In this document: positions 11,439-22,200 of the stretch, one piece after another
Layout: every line of letters starts with the position of its first letter
Position numbering within the stretch: the first letter of the stretch is position 1
NCBI GenBank assembly: GCA_002049455.2
Contig: KV918982.1
Coordinates: forward strand, 1-64,000
Reading direction: 5' to 3'
Length of the DNA: 64,000 bases
Origin: Porphyra umbilicalis
Lineage: Eukaryota; Rhodophyta; Bangiophyceae; Bangiales; Bangiaceae
The notes under the pieces: generated by a model
What the model was told of the DNA's origin: nothing
Database searches by the model: none
The model's input: the letters and a program-made list of their open reading frames with translations, nothing else
Made by a program: the position numbers and the translations under genes

Positions 11439-13631
11439 ATGGCCGCCGCCACGCGCGGGCCGCGGGCGATGCGTGCCGCCGCCGCGCTGCTGGCCGCCGC
11501 TGCGGCGGTGGCGGCGGTGGGCGGCACCGCGTCGGCGGTGCTGCCGCTCCTCCGCGACGGCCGCCGTCGGGCCTACGTGTGGTCGCCCATTGACGAGATG
11601 AGCGACGAGTGGTTGGGCTTTGACGCGAACAAGTGGCGGGATACCAACCCGCGGTGGTACGTACGGCCTACCCGTCTGCGGGGGCGGGGGGGGGGTAGCG
11701 TGAGCAGGAAAAAGGGGTGGGGTGTTGGCGTGGCATGGGCCGGCGTGGTTCACGGTGGTTTGGTCGGCTTGGCAAGCGGGGCATGCGCTAACTGATGGAT
11801 GCTGGATGGGCGTGCGGTGCACTCTGTTCTTTGCTGTGGATGTGCACGGGCTTGCACCCCCCTTCTGTCATGCCGCGCACACACACGTGCACGCTCCCTC
11901 ACCCACCCCTGCGTGTCCGCCTGCCCCTCGTTGCGGTGCCAGGTTTGGTCGCGCCCCGTCGGTCTTCAAGGCGGAAAACGTGCGCGTCCGGCGCGGGAAA
12001 CTCCAACTCAAATCCCGTCGCGACATCCGGTACGAGTACCCGCCCAACCCGCCGGGCATGCCCGTCGAGCCGCGCGTGTATGGCAACTGGACGACCTCCT
12101 TTGTCGAGTCGCGCAACTTGGCGACGTATGGCTTCTTCCAGACAAAGGCCAAGTACGTTTGGCGTGCTGGAGGGGAGGGGGCCGCAGCGTTGGGAAGGAG
12201 GGGGGGCGCAGGCCGTGGGTGGCCCGCCTTGGCGGTGGCCCTGGATGTCAAGACGCATGCAGCGGCGGTGCCGGTTGGTAGCAAAGCCAACGGTGGACCG
12301 TGGGTGCCGAGTCGTGGTTATTCCTTGTCTGACACCCGTGCGTTCCCCTTTGGACGGTCTGCGTACTACCGTGTTGTTGTGGATGCTGCGGTGTCGCCCA
12401 TGCCAACTCCCCCCTTCCCGTGCCCCCCCCCCTTCCAGACCGGGCGACGGCGTCATCTCTTCGTCGTTTTGGGCGTCGTGGAACACGCCCACGGACTGGA
12501 CCGAGATTGACGTTTTTGAGCTCGGCGGCGGCGCGCCGGGCGGCCCTGGCCCGGGCTTCCCCTTCATCATGTTTATGAACATGCACGTCTTTCGCCGCAC
12601 GGGCACCAACTTCACACCCTCCACGGTGCTGTCACAGCCGGGCAACTATGTGTACTCGGAGCCGCTGGCCAACAACTACCACGTCTACGGCCTCGACTGG
12701 TGCGTTGGTGGGGGTGGCTGGGTGGGGGGGCGGGGGGAGGTTGTAGATGAGAGATCTTGGTCCTGTCTCGAGGGTGCTCCATCAAGGAACTGTGACGGCC
12801 GACCGGATGTCGCGAGCACGAGTCGCCATGGCCCGCTCCTGCTCGCCATGCGGTCCACCCACCGTTTCCATCCGTGGCCAAAGACTAACACGCTTTTGCT
12901 TGGGTTTTCATCTGCCCTACTCACTGCGCATGTGGCCTGTGTTGATGCGGTTGGCCGGGGTGCGCAGGGATGAGTCTTCGATTGTTTGGTACTTCAACGG
13001 CCGGCCCGTGCGCAGCACGGAGAATGTGTACCACCAACAGTACGTGTGTTGTCCGGCTTTTGCGCTGGGTGTGGCGGTCCTTTTCCACTGGCATCCCGTG
13101 GAGGGCTGTTTCCGAGGTACTCAACCCGTTTGCGGCCTTGTGAGAGCGGCCACTTGGGTCCCCCGCCACCGATCTTCCTTTCGATTGAGACACCCGCCTA
13201 ACCTGTCTGCCCTCTCGCGCGCCGTGCAACCTCCCCGCGCCGTTGTTCCCCTCAACTGCCCTCCCCCTCTCTCCTCTTGTACCCACAGAGCGCTGGCCTT
13301 CAAGTTTGACTCGGAGACGATGCCCAACTGGTTCGGCCTGCCCGAACCGACGTGGCGGTCGGCCACCTTCAAGATCAACTACATCCGCGCGTGGTCACGG
13401 GAAGAGGTTGACACCGCGGGCCGCGCCCACCGCTCCGTCCCTCGTACCGTGCCCGCGACTGGCGAGGCCGCGATCAGCCCCTACGCGCTGCAGCGGGCGC
13501 CAATGCCCAACTCCCCAGAGGTAGCGGGGCTGGCCGAGCCCGTGCCGCGGGGGGGGTGGTCGAGCCTCCCCAAGAATGGGGTGAGGGCGGTCGGGCGGAC
13601 GCTGAGCTACTTTGGGCCCGTCGTCGTGTAA
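11439..13631 (+). CDS. GH16 family galactan hydrolase-like enzyme, 5 exons
   Basis: Predicted exons are 11,439-11,656, 11,943-12,152, 12,439-12,699, 12,968-13,039 and 13,289-13,631, giving 367 aa. All introns are 249-286 bp, begin GTACGT or GTGCGT, end CAG and are phase 2. The N-terminus (MRAAAALLAAAAAVAAVGGTASA) is a signal peptide, so the enzyme is probably secreted to the cell wall. Later segments match glycoside hydrolase family 16 of the agarase/carrageenase/porphyranase kind: FKAENVRVRRGKLQL, YGFFQTKAKY, then SFWASWN and the active-site ExDxxE as EIDVFE (about residues 165-170; nucleophile and acid/base Glu), then VYGLDW and the ending MPNWFGLPEP...IDYIRAW-like (here INYIRAW). The substrate is inferred to be a sulfated galactan and is not visible in the sequence. 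The C-terminal 70 residues are unassigned. Confidence 0.88.
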
Positions 13632-14981
13632 CTCGGTCCGCTGTGGTGGGACCCTGGCTCGTTGGCTTGCGCCTGGCTTGCCATGAGCGATGACAATAGA
13701 GGGCTGCGGTGGGGAGGCCCCTGCCGCGCCGCAGGCGACCCGTGCAATTTGCTCTGCAGGAGTGCTGGTGCCCGCCGAGAAGCAGCGTGGGCGTAGTAGG
13801 ATGCAAGCAATTTTTTCAGACTCCTCTTTGCACGTTTCTCACCTGCGTTTTCAACAGAAGAGTGGTTGAATCCAGACTACTCACGCGTCGGGTTCAGGGC
13901 CCCTTGACGCTCCCGCTTGAACACGGAACTGACGGACAATCCACGTGCGAACGTGCGGCCCAACGCTCGCACTGCGGTTGGACTGCGTGCTGCTCGAACG
14001 CGACAAGCGCGTCGGAGCGAGCCCAGCAGAAAGGACGCGCTCTGCCGTGGTATTGCGGTCGCTCTGCCTTTTGCCATCATCATCTCACATGTCGGTGAAA
14101 TCGAAAGCGGACGACACGGCCGCGCGTCGAAGGGAAAGGGCGGCACACTGGCGGGTGCGATTGCCTGCGGCTCGCAACGACATACGCGACTGCTTGGCCG
14201 ATCGCGGTAACCGTGGCCCACCCCGGCGATTGTACTTCTGGCCGATGCCTCTATGGACTCCAACGGTATCCAGCGGTTCAGGGGGGACAGAGAATCGTCT
14301 AGAAAAGTGGGGTCTGCCTTCATCAGAGCATGCCACGGACCGTGGTTCTTGCTTCTTCCAGAGCTTTATGGCGACCTCTCGTCACAAGCAGGCGTCGCGC
14401 GTGGCAGTTATGGGGGGGGGCGCTCAGCACTTGGAGCTGCTCACGGTGGGAAGGATCGATCGCTGTCTGGCGTTGGTGGCGATTGGAAAAAACCCGATCA
14501 AGACTTTCACAAAGAAAGTCTCTGTCGTCGTGCACTTGTATGTTTGCGTGACAGTACATAAACATAAGGGGGGTGCTACTCCTATTAGGCACAACTGCCA
14601 GATGAGCCGTTTGTTGGGGAGCTCGACCGACGTGACCACCGCGACCACGAGCACACCTCCCGCGCGCCCACAGCCACTGGATCCCCACAGCCCTCCTCCC
14701 TGTCCTGGGCGCCAATCAGCTGCCCACGGCCGGCACCCACACCGCGCCCCCCGCCGAATCGTTCTACCGCAGCCTCCCCCGTCGCGTGTGACCGGCATCC
14801 CCAGCGAGCCCTGTTCCGCCGCCACGCGACCGCCCGCGTGGCTCCTTCCGCCACCCCCCCCCCCGCCCGCTACCCGTCCGATTCCTCCCCCACCCCTGCC
14901 CTCTGCGTTGCGTCACTCTGAGCATTGCTCGCATCCCCCCCCCCGCACTTTTTCGTCTCCTTCGCTGCGGTCCAGGTCATC
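13632..14981. other. Intergenic, no gene seen
   Basis: Between the GH16 stop and the FAS1 start. Open frames are present but carry no recognisable domain. The last 350 bases are C/CT-rich and pyrimidine-biased up to the ATG at 14,982, which suits a promoter/5' UTR of the FAS1 gene. Confidence 0.5.
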
Positions 14982-15989
14982 ATGACCGCCTTTGTGCCGG
15001 CCGCGACGGCGGCATCGCGCGTGCACCGCCAGGCGCCGGCCGCCTGCCTGTCGCGCGGCGCCTTTGTCGGCGCCCCCGTGGCCGCCCGTGCGGCGGTCGC
15101 CCCCGCGGCGCCCGCCGCCCGCGTCTCCATGGCTTATGGGAAGACCATCCACGAGAACCTCAAGGCCGCGGGCGTCTTTAAGACCCTCATTGCCGCCGCC
15201 GCCGCGTCGGACGCGTACGGAGAGGGCACCAAGGGCAACTTTATGGTCTTTGCGCCGTCGGACGCGGCGTTTGCGCGGCTGCGGCCGGGCACCCTCGAGG
15301 CGCTGCTCGCGCCCGGCAAGGAGGCCACCCTCCGCGCCATTGTCAAGCGCCACGTTGTGCCCGGTAACGTGCTGACGCTCCAAAAGATGAAGGGCGTCGG
15401 CTACTTTGATGGCGTCGAGGGCGGGCCCCTGCCGTACGAGGCGCTCGGCGGCGTCATCCGCGTCGGCAACGCGCTCGTGCAGCAGGACCGCTCCAACGTG
15501 GAGTGCTCCAACGGCATCATCCACGTGATTGACAGCGTGCTCGTGCCGCCGAGCGTGACGCCCGCGGGCGTCTTTGCGGGCTTCATTGCGCCCAAGCCGG
15601 CGCTCTCCGACTCGATTGCCGAGACCTACTACAACCAGCCGTCGGCGACGATGCAGCTGGGGTCGGCGCGCGCCCGCGGCGCCGCATCGGCGCCGAGCAC
15701 TTCGTCGGGCCGCAAGGCCATGGGCCTCATCAAGCAGCTGCCCTTCTGGGCCTATGGTCCGCCTTACAACGCCGCCTACCAGGAGGACTATGAGCCCATT
15801 TCGATTGCCGCGCCGGACGTGGCGGCCATTGACTACCAGGTGTTCCCGCCGGGCTCGGTCGTCGTTGTCCCCGATTCGGTCAACTCGGGGGAGCTCAACC
15901 CCGTGTCGGGCTACTCCAAGTACATTGGGAAGACCAAGAGGAACGTGGAGGGTGCGGGGATCAGCCAGTACAGCAAGCTTGACGAGTAG
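14982..15989 (+). CDS. Plastid-targeted FAS1 (fasciclin) domain protein
   Basis: Single-exon 335-aa protein. The start MTAFVPAATAASRV and the Ala/Arg-rich 50 residues ending ARVSMAYG look like a red-algal plastid transit peptide (early Phe, cleavage near VSM). Residues about 52-190 form one FAS1 domain: an AAGVFKTLIAAAA start, the F-A-P-S-D-A-A-F motif (FMVFAPSDAAF), H-V-V-P-G, and the closing NGIIHVIDSVLVP. After a linker, the last ~95 residues (MGLIKQLPFWAYGPPYNAAY ... ISQYSKLDE) are conserved-looking, Tyr/Pro-rich and of no family I know. FAS1 domains mediate adhesion. As I recall, FAS1-bearing linkers occur in red algal phycobilisome structures, so an antenna role is possible but inferred. 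Codon usage is strongly GC-biased and regular, as expected of a highly expressed gene. Confidence 0.85.
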   Translation: MTAFVPAATAASRVHRQAPAACLSRGAFVGAPVAARAAVAPAAPAARVSMAYGKTIHENLKAAGVFKTLIAAAAASDAYGEGTKGNFMVFAPSDAAFARLRPGTLEALLAPGKEATLRAIVKRHVVPGNVLTLQKMKGVGYFDGVEGGPLPYEALGGVIRVGNALVQQDRSNVECSNGIIHVIDSVLVPPSVTPAGVFAGFIAPKPALSDSIAETYYNQPSATMQLGSARARGAASAPSTSSGRKAMGLIKQLPFWAYGPPYNAAYQEDYEPISIAAPDVAAIDYQVFPPGSVVVVPDSVNSGELNPVSGYSKYIGKTKRNVEGAGISQYSKLDE

Positions 15990-16602
15990 GGCGCTGATCG
16001 GGGCGGCGATCGCCGCCGAAAGTGACGGGGGGATTGAGCGGGGAAGGATGGGTTGGGAGAGCAGCCACACCTGGGTTGCCGTAGGAGTGTATGGGTGTGC
16101 AGGTTCGGGTTGGGTGAGAATGCTCGCCGCCCTGGGTGGGGTGTGAGCAGCCGAGTGCCCCGACCGGAGCGCCTGGGTCGTGCGCTCGCGCTGGGGCACG
16201 CATGAGCGTTGTGACTTTCGCTTGGGCGCTACACGGCACTATTTTTTCTTCCTTTTGTGGATCTGTTGTTCTTGGCTGCGTACCCGCGAAGCGGTGCATA
16301 GGGCGCTCGCAGACCGCGTCGACAACAGCTGCAGCCGTTGCCAATGCCTGCCAAGATGTCCGGCGTTCCTCTTGGCAGCGATTGCCGTCGGCCCGGTGGC
16401 TGGCCCGCAAAGCGTACGGAGCCACACTGACACTGCAAAAGGCATGCACCCAAGCCTGCAGGCATACACGCGCCGCGTGCTCCCACCGACTGCCTCTGCC
16501 AGACGACCGCGGGCTGGGGACCACCCCGGTGCCGCCGCGGCGCAGCCGACGGAGCGCACCCGAGACCTCACCCCACCGACACTGCGCCGCGCCGCCCAAC
16601 CC
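15990..16602. other. Intergenic, convergent genes
   Basis: Shared 3' flank of the FAS1 gene (+) and the coiled-coil gene (-). No coding signal was seen and no clear AATAAA was found. Confidence 0.5.
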
Positions 16603-17985
16603 CTAAAACGGCCCCCAGCCGTTGCCGCCGCGCCCCCCCGCCCGCGTCGGCCCCGCCGACAGCCGCCGCCGCGCCACGCCTGGCGGCGGGGCGTCGCCCC
16701 ACAGCAGCGCCGACGGCACCCCGTGGCCGCCCGCCCCCGACCCGAGGGCGCGGCCGACAACGTCCAGGGGCGGCGGCGGCGGGGGCGGCGCGGGCGCCCC
16801 ACCGCCGCCGCCCCAGTCTGACGATGGCGACGCGGGCGGCGACGCCGGGGGGGGGGAGTGCACCCGCGCCCCGTTGAGCACCAGCCGCCGCTCGCCGCCG
16901 CTGGAGCGGGAGGACGTGGACGGGGGGGAGTAGCCGACGGTTGGCGGGAGCCGCTTGGGGCCCCCATTGCCGGCGCCGCCACCGCCACCGCCACCGCCCC
17001 CGCGGCGGTGTGCGTGCGCGTGCGCGCCGGGGTGCCCCTGGTGCGACGGCGCCGCCGGCAGGGCGGCCGTGTGGCCCTGCCTCACGTGCGGCGGCGACCC
17101 CGTGGCGGGGGAACCCCCCCCCGACGTGGACGCGCGGGAGCGGGGCCGCGCCGTCCGCGGCGGCCGCAGCGCGGTGAGGGCCGACAGGCGCGCCGCCTCG
17201 TCGGCGTGGGAGCGGGTGGCGGCGGTGAGGGCGAGCCGCGACTGCGCGTCGAGGCGGGCGGTGAGGGCGGCGGCGCGGTCGGCGGATTCGGTCAGCCGCT
17301 GCGCGCACGGGGGGGGTGGGGCCGAGGCGCCGTCGAGCACAAGACCGAGACACGGGCGTGAACAAAGTGCGATTGCAGACGACAAGAGGCAGGGGCGACG
17401 CTGTGAGTGGCCCACGCACCCCGAGGTGCAACGCCAAAACGCGCACAGGCGCACGGCGCACACGAGGTCCACGGCCGGTCGCCAACCACAGGGGACCCCG
17501 CCCCGACCGCCCACCGGCGCTGGCACCGCTCTGCCGTCGGCGCGCACCGCACACGCACACGCCCTCCCCACGTCCCCCCCCCCCCGGCCGACCACATCCC
17601 TCCCCCGCCCCACGAGCGCGCACACCCCCCCACGTACCAGCCGCAGGGCGTCTGCATCCTCCCGCGCCGCCCGCGTCGCCGCCTCGGCCGCCCGCCGCGC
17701 GACCGCCGAAGCCGCCAGCGCCGCCTCTGCCGCCGCTTCCCGCTCCGAGGCGGCGGCCAGCCGCCGGTGCGCCGCCCCGCGGGTGCCCTCCGCGTCGGTC
17801 ACCATTGCCGCCGCGGCGGCGGCGGCGGCGCGCGCCGCCACGGCCGTTGCGGCGGCGGCGGTCGCCGCGTCGCGCGCGCCCGCCGCGTCGTCGGCCGCAA
17901 CGGCGGCGACGGTGGCGGCGAGGGCGGCGGCACAGGCGAGGAGGAGGAGCGCGGTGAGGGTCACGAGCCACGCGATCCAGCCCAT
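16603..17985 (-). CDS. Membrane-anchored coiled-coil protein, unknown function
   Basis: Two predicted exons, 17,985-17,638 and 17,298-16,603. The 339-bp intron is phase 0, starts GTACGTG and ends GCGCAG. The frame is also open through it, so retention cannot be excluded. The product is about 347 aa. Residues 3-25 (WIAWLVTLTALLLLACAAALA) form a signal anchor or transmembrane helix. Next comes an Ala/Glu/Arg heptad-rich region (about 30-150; REAAAEAALA, LTESADRAAALTARL) typical of a coiled coil. The C-terminal half is Ser/Pro/Gly-rich and disordered. No catalytic motif is visible. The regularity of the first exon and the good splice sites make a real gene likely. Function is unknown; a tether or scaffold would fit the shape, but that is only inference. 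Confidence 0.5.
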   Translation of the reverse strand: MGWIAWLVTLTALLLLACAAALAATVAAVAADDAAGARDAATAAAATAVAARAAAAAAAAMVTDAEGTRGAAHRRLAAASEREAAAEAALAASAVARRAAEAATRAAREDADALRLVRGGVCALVGRGRDVVGRGGGDVGRACACAVRADGRAVPAPVGGRGGVPCGWRPAVDLVCAVRLCAFWRCTSGCVGHSQRRPCLLSSAIALCSRPCLGLVLDGASAPPPPCAQRLTESADRAAALTARLDAQSRLALTAATRSHADEAARLSALTALRPPRTARPRSRASTSGGGSPATGSPPHVRQGHTAALPAAPSHQGHPGAHAHAHRRGGGGGGGGGAGNGGPKRLPPTVGYSPPSTSSRSSGGERRLVLNGARVHSPPPASPPASPSSDWGGGGGAPAPPPPPPPLDVVGRALGSGAGGHGVPSALLWGDAPPPGVARRRLSAGPTRAGGRGGNGWGPF

Positions 17986-18620
17986 GGTGGGGGGCGGGGG
18001 GGGGGGGTGGGGGGGGGGGGGGGGGGGGCGGAGGAAGGAGCAACGTCCGCGTCGTCTGCGGCGGTGGCAGGGGCAAGGGAGCGGCGGCGTCGCGCAGAGT
18101 GGCCACTAGGTATCGTCAGACGGGAAAGGGAGGCGACGGAACCGCAAGAGGGGCAGCGGCCAGGTCCACATGGGCGGGGGACCCGGTGAGCGACCCGTGG
18201 CGGCGCAGGGTGTCTCATGCAGGGAGAGACGCCGCGAATCCGATAGACCACGACTCACCCAGGCGGTCGCGCGCCGCACGCGGTCGGGCCCGGGCCCGGC
18301 GTGCGGCCGGGCCTGGCAGTTTCGGGCCGGCCTGGGGCTTGGGGGACGCCGCTGGGGTCGAGATATCGGTACCCTCGACAGTCACCGGGGTCCGGAGGCG
18401 GGGCAGATTCCGATCTGCGCGCCCATGCGAGGGTCACTGACGGGGTCGGTCGCGAGCGTCATGGGGCGGCGGGATTGCGCGCTCGTCACTGCGTCAGCCC
18501 GTCTTTCGTGATCGTGCGGCCCACGGCTGACGGTTGGATCGCGGTGTACGGCGCTTCCGCCGCCACTGTGGAGGGCCGTCACGGGCACCCCTGCAGGGGC
18601 AGCTCATGGCCGCCGCCGGG
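17986..18620. other. Intergenic with poly-G tract
   Basis: Begins with about 36 G-dominated bases at 17,994-18,029, the upstream side of the coiled-coil gene's ATG. No gene is seen. The left boundary of the large transposon that follows must lie somewhere here or in the next few hundred bases, but I could not find its terminal repeat by eye. Confidence 0.4.
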
Positions 18621-18698
18621 GGGTGCGTACGGTTGCTCCTGGGGGGGGTGCGTACGGCTGCTCCTGGGTGGGGGGTGCGTGCGGCTGCTCCTGTGGGG
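18621..18698 (+). repeat. 26-bp tandem repeat, 3 copies
   Basis: Three copies of a 26-base unit, each with GTGCGTacGGcTGCTCCTG, at 18,623, 18,649 and 18,675, upstream of the Ulp1-type gene. Confidence 0.7.
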
Positions 18699-18884
18699 AG
18701 GGCGTGCCTGGCGCCGCTGGGGTGCGTGCCGCTGCCATCCGTGGGCGGTGCCTACCGCTTGCTCGGGGGCACGTACCGTAGCTGCCAGCTCCTCGTGGCT
18801 GCTTACTGGCTACGGGCGAGGCCGACGGAAGAGCGGGGGGGGACCGGCGTGGCAGCGGTGTCGTCTGTCGCTGCCCCGGCGGTG

Positions 18885-19170
18885 TGGCGCGGGACTGTCG
18901 CGGCGCTGGGTGTGGGGGCGGGTGGACCGGCTGGGTGGTGGTGGCGCCTGCCGCTGCTCCGTCGGTGTGGCCTGGGACGGTCGCGACGCTGCGCACGGGC
19001 GGAAGGGTGGTCCGACTGGGTAGTGGGGACGCCTGCCGCTACCCCGGCGGTGCGGCGAGGGACGGTCGCGGCGCTGAGTGTGGGGGCGGGTGGACCGGCT
19101 GGGTGGTGGTTGCGCCTGCCGCCACCCCGGCGGGCGGCCCGGGACGGTCGCGACGGCGCCTGTGGGCGGG
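18885..19170 (+). repeat. Tandem repeat of about 83 bp, 3.5 copies
   Basis: The anchor GGGACnGTCGCG recurs at 18,891, 18,974, 19,059 and 19,141, a period of 82-85. Between anchors the unit contains GGGTGGaCCGGCTGGGTnGTGG and a CGCCTGCCGC block. It ends about 45 bases before the ATG of the Ulp1-type gene, so it may lie in the promoter or 5' UTR, or be a subterminal repeat of the transposon. Confidence 0.75.
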
Positions 19171-19215
19171 GGGGTGGACGGCCCCGGGTGGCCGTGATGC
19201 CTGCTGCCCCCCACG

Positions 19216-22200
19216 ATGGGCCCAGCACCCGATGTTCAAGAGCAGATGGAGCAGCTGCGGGAGCTGATCAAGGTCCTGCTCGGCGTGTCGGCCATCAAGG
19301 ACGACATGGCTGACATTATCTCCGACTTGGTCAAGCTCTTCCAACAACTGGAGGTGCGCTGCCCGCAGCTGAGCTGCCACTTCCACGTGTCGGGCGTGTC
19401 CAAGAGAACCGGCGACTCGTTCTTTGTCGTGGTCTACGACGACGCCGTCATTGCTTGCGACGATTCCAAGCGGGTCATCAAGACTGTGTACACCCACCTA
19501 CACAGCAAGGCGTCGATGGTGATGTCGGCGGCGATTTTCCGCAACTCGTCGGCGCGTTTGTCGCGTCCTCCCGCTGGCGGCGGCGCCCGCCTACTTGACA
19601 AGGCCGGCGCCCCGTCTGCCACCAACAAGGACGAGTTGGAGGCTGCGGGGTCCACAACCAACGGCGAGCGCCAAGGGCCCCTCGAGGCCGTTATCGACAC
19701 TGGTGAAAATGCGGCAGCTGCTCTGCCGGGAGCGTCGGACGGAGGGGCACCGCAACTTGGCGCCGACGGCCAAGCTCCGGCTCTCACCGGTCCGAGTGCT
19801 GGAGGAGAGAAGCGGCCGCCCAACGTGACCCTGCATGGGCCCGATGTGCACGATTGGGTGCCACCGGGGGGCGAGGGGGAGGTGGATCTCGGGGCAGAGG
19901 AGTGGGACGAGGATGGCAACTTCATCCCCTCCGTCGCCAGTGCGCCGCCCTCGCTGTCGGCGCCTGGTGTGATGGAGGTTGGCGGCTTTGCGGCGGCGGG
20001 TGTCGGCTTCGAGCCGCCGGCCGTACACATCCCGTCAGAAGAGGCCAACGACGCGGTGGAGGCCCTTTTTACGGCGGTCAAGGGGGGCTGGGTCTGGATT
20101 CTCCGCTCGACGCTGACCGCGGTGCTTCTAGCTCTGGTCGCCTTCCGCGGGTTGGCGAGTAAGGCGTCGCTGCAGGGCATGCTCGTCTGGTGGCCGCTGG
20201 CTATCAACAGCCGCCACATTGAGGACGGCCCGGACACCGCGACGAGCAAGAGGGGACGGCGCGGCCGCGCAGGCGACCGGCTGCTACCGCAGCAATATCC
20301 CGTGGAGGTGCAGCGGCGCCACAACCCAACGGGTGAGCGGCGGCGCGACACAAACAACGTGGTCGACCTTGACTACATCATTCTCAACGAGGTGGCGCCC
20401 GCGGCAGCGCACCAGACCCCCATCAACGAGGTCGTTGCCATGCTGCTGCTCCTTTTTGACAAGGAGAAGTCGATCGTGTCGGCGGTGTTTGACAAGAAGC
20501 TCGCTGAGCATGGCATCATGCGCAAGGAGGAAAAGGCACCGCCCGAGGCTGGGGCGCTGGCGTCGATCACCATCGCTGACGTCCTTGCGCGGGGGGGGTT
20601 TAGCGGCGCTCCGCTTGGCAACTCGTCGGCTCCCGCGTCGGCGACGCCCTCCGACAGGTCGTCCGCCACCTCGACGCAGGCGACGGGCGACGCTGCCAGC
20701 GAGGGCGTCAGTGCCGCCGTGGCGGCGAGACTGGCGGCACGCCGGACGGCTGGCCTCTCCGGGCAGCGCGCTCTGGCCGCCCATCAGGCGGCCGAGGCCG
20801 CCAAGAAGGTGATGCGTTCGGCAGCCCGCACTTTGAAGCGGAGCGGCGGCCAATCGGCCACAACGCCCAAGAAGCGGGCCCGAGTGGAATCGGCGCTGGT
20901 CACGCGCAGTGACGCGTTGGCCTCGGAGTTCCAGGCGCCCGACCTGAGCCCGCTCAAGGACGGGCAGAGCTGCGCCATTCTCGTGGAGGCGGAGATGTTG
21001 GACGGCCACACGTACAACACATTGGCGACGAGTTGGCCGCCCTTGGAGATGGACGCGCGCGTCACCGAGTTCGAGTTCAAGACGGCCTCGGCGGAGGAGT
21101 GGGCCGCTATTGCCGAGCAGCAGAAGGACCTCATGGTGCTGCTGGAGGAGACCGCCGTTCGGCGGGCGCGTAAAGGTTTGATGGCCAAGATGGAGGAGGT
21201 GCGCGGCGCCAACATTATCGAGTCGGACCAGCAGCCCCTCGTGTACGTCACTGTCGCCGCGCAGGGCGACGCCATGGAGATCAAGCTGACGTCGGCCACG
21301 CTGCAGGCCATGGTTGACTTACACACAGCGTGCATGCGTGTGCAGGTGTTCCGCACGGCCGTCGAGTGGCTGCGCGACGCGGCGGGCTACACCAGCTTCC
21401 GCGTCCCGGACTTTTCGGGGACGGGGCACGCTTCCAATGCGGCGCTTGCCAACGAGGTCGTGACCTTCTTCCTCACGAGCCACCCGACCAACACGGCTTG
21501 GCGGTTGGCGTCGACGGCGTCCGTCGGCGCGGAGCAGGACGTCGTAGTGCCCGCCCATCTTCTCGTCAAGAACGCGCAAGACGTTTGCATGACCGACGAC
21601 GTGATCACGGTCAGTTCCATCATCTTGGCGCGCTGGTGCGTCGGCAACCGCAAAGACTTTTGGGTGCTGCACTGCTCCTTCTTCCTCGAGTTGCTGTTGG
21701 CGGACGAGGCCGGCGTGGCGGCCATGGCCAAGAAGGTGCACGCCGCGGCTGGCGGCGCTACTAAGGTCATGGGCATCTGCAACATCGACAACGCGCATTG
21801 GATTGCGTTGGGCGTCGAGGTGCCGAAGAAGACCGTGTGGCTTTACGACTCGGGCGCGCACTTCAAGGACCTGCAGAAGAAGGTGACTGCGGCGAGCAAG
21901 CAGATGCAGCTGTTCGGCAAGAGCATGCACGTGCTGATGCAGAAGGAAGATCCGGAGAAGGCGGCGGCTTTGGCTGCCGAGCCGGTCAAGGCGTCGGAGA
22001 CGGTCAAGGCGGCCGAGCCGGTCAACGCTGCCGATCTGGTGAAGGCGGCCGAGCCGATAAAGGCGGCCGAGCGGGCCAAGGCGGCCGAGCGGGCCAAGGC
22101 GGCCGAGCGGGCCAAGGCGGGCGAGCGGGCCAAGACGGCCGAGCCGGCCAAGGCGGCCGAGCCGGCCAAGGCGGCCGAGCCGGTCAAGGCGGACGAGCCG

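Noticed and set aside
9719-11822. Several overlapping 200-440 aa open frames on both strands
   Set aside because: They are a by-product of about 80% GC; translations are Arg/Ala/Gly/Pro runs in all frames without any domain or sensible start.
14913-16199. 428-aa minus-strand ORF antisense to the FAS1 gene
   Set aside because: Mirror image of the GC-biased FAS1 coding frame; no domain.
18604-19228. Small ORFs in the repeats before the protease gene
   Set aside because: They follow the ~83-bp and 26-bp repeat periods and change with frame; no independent coding signal.
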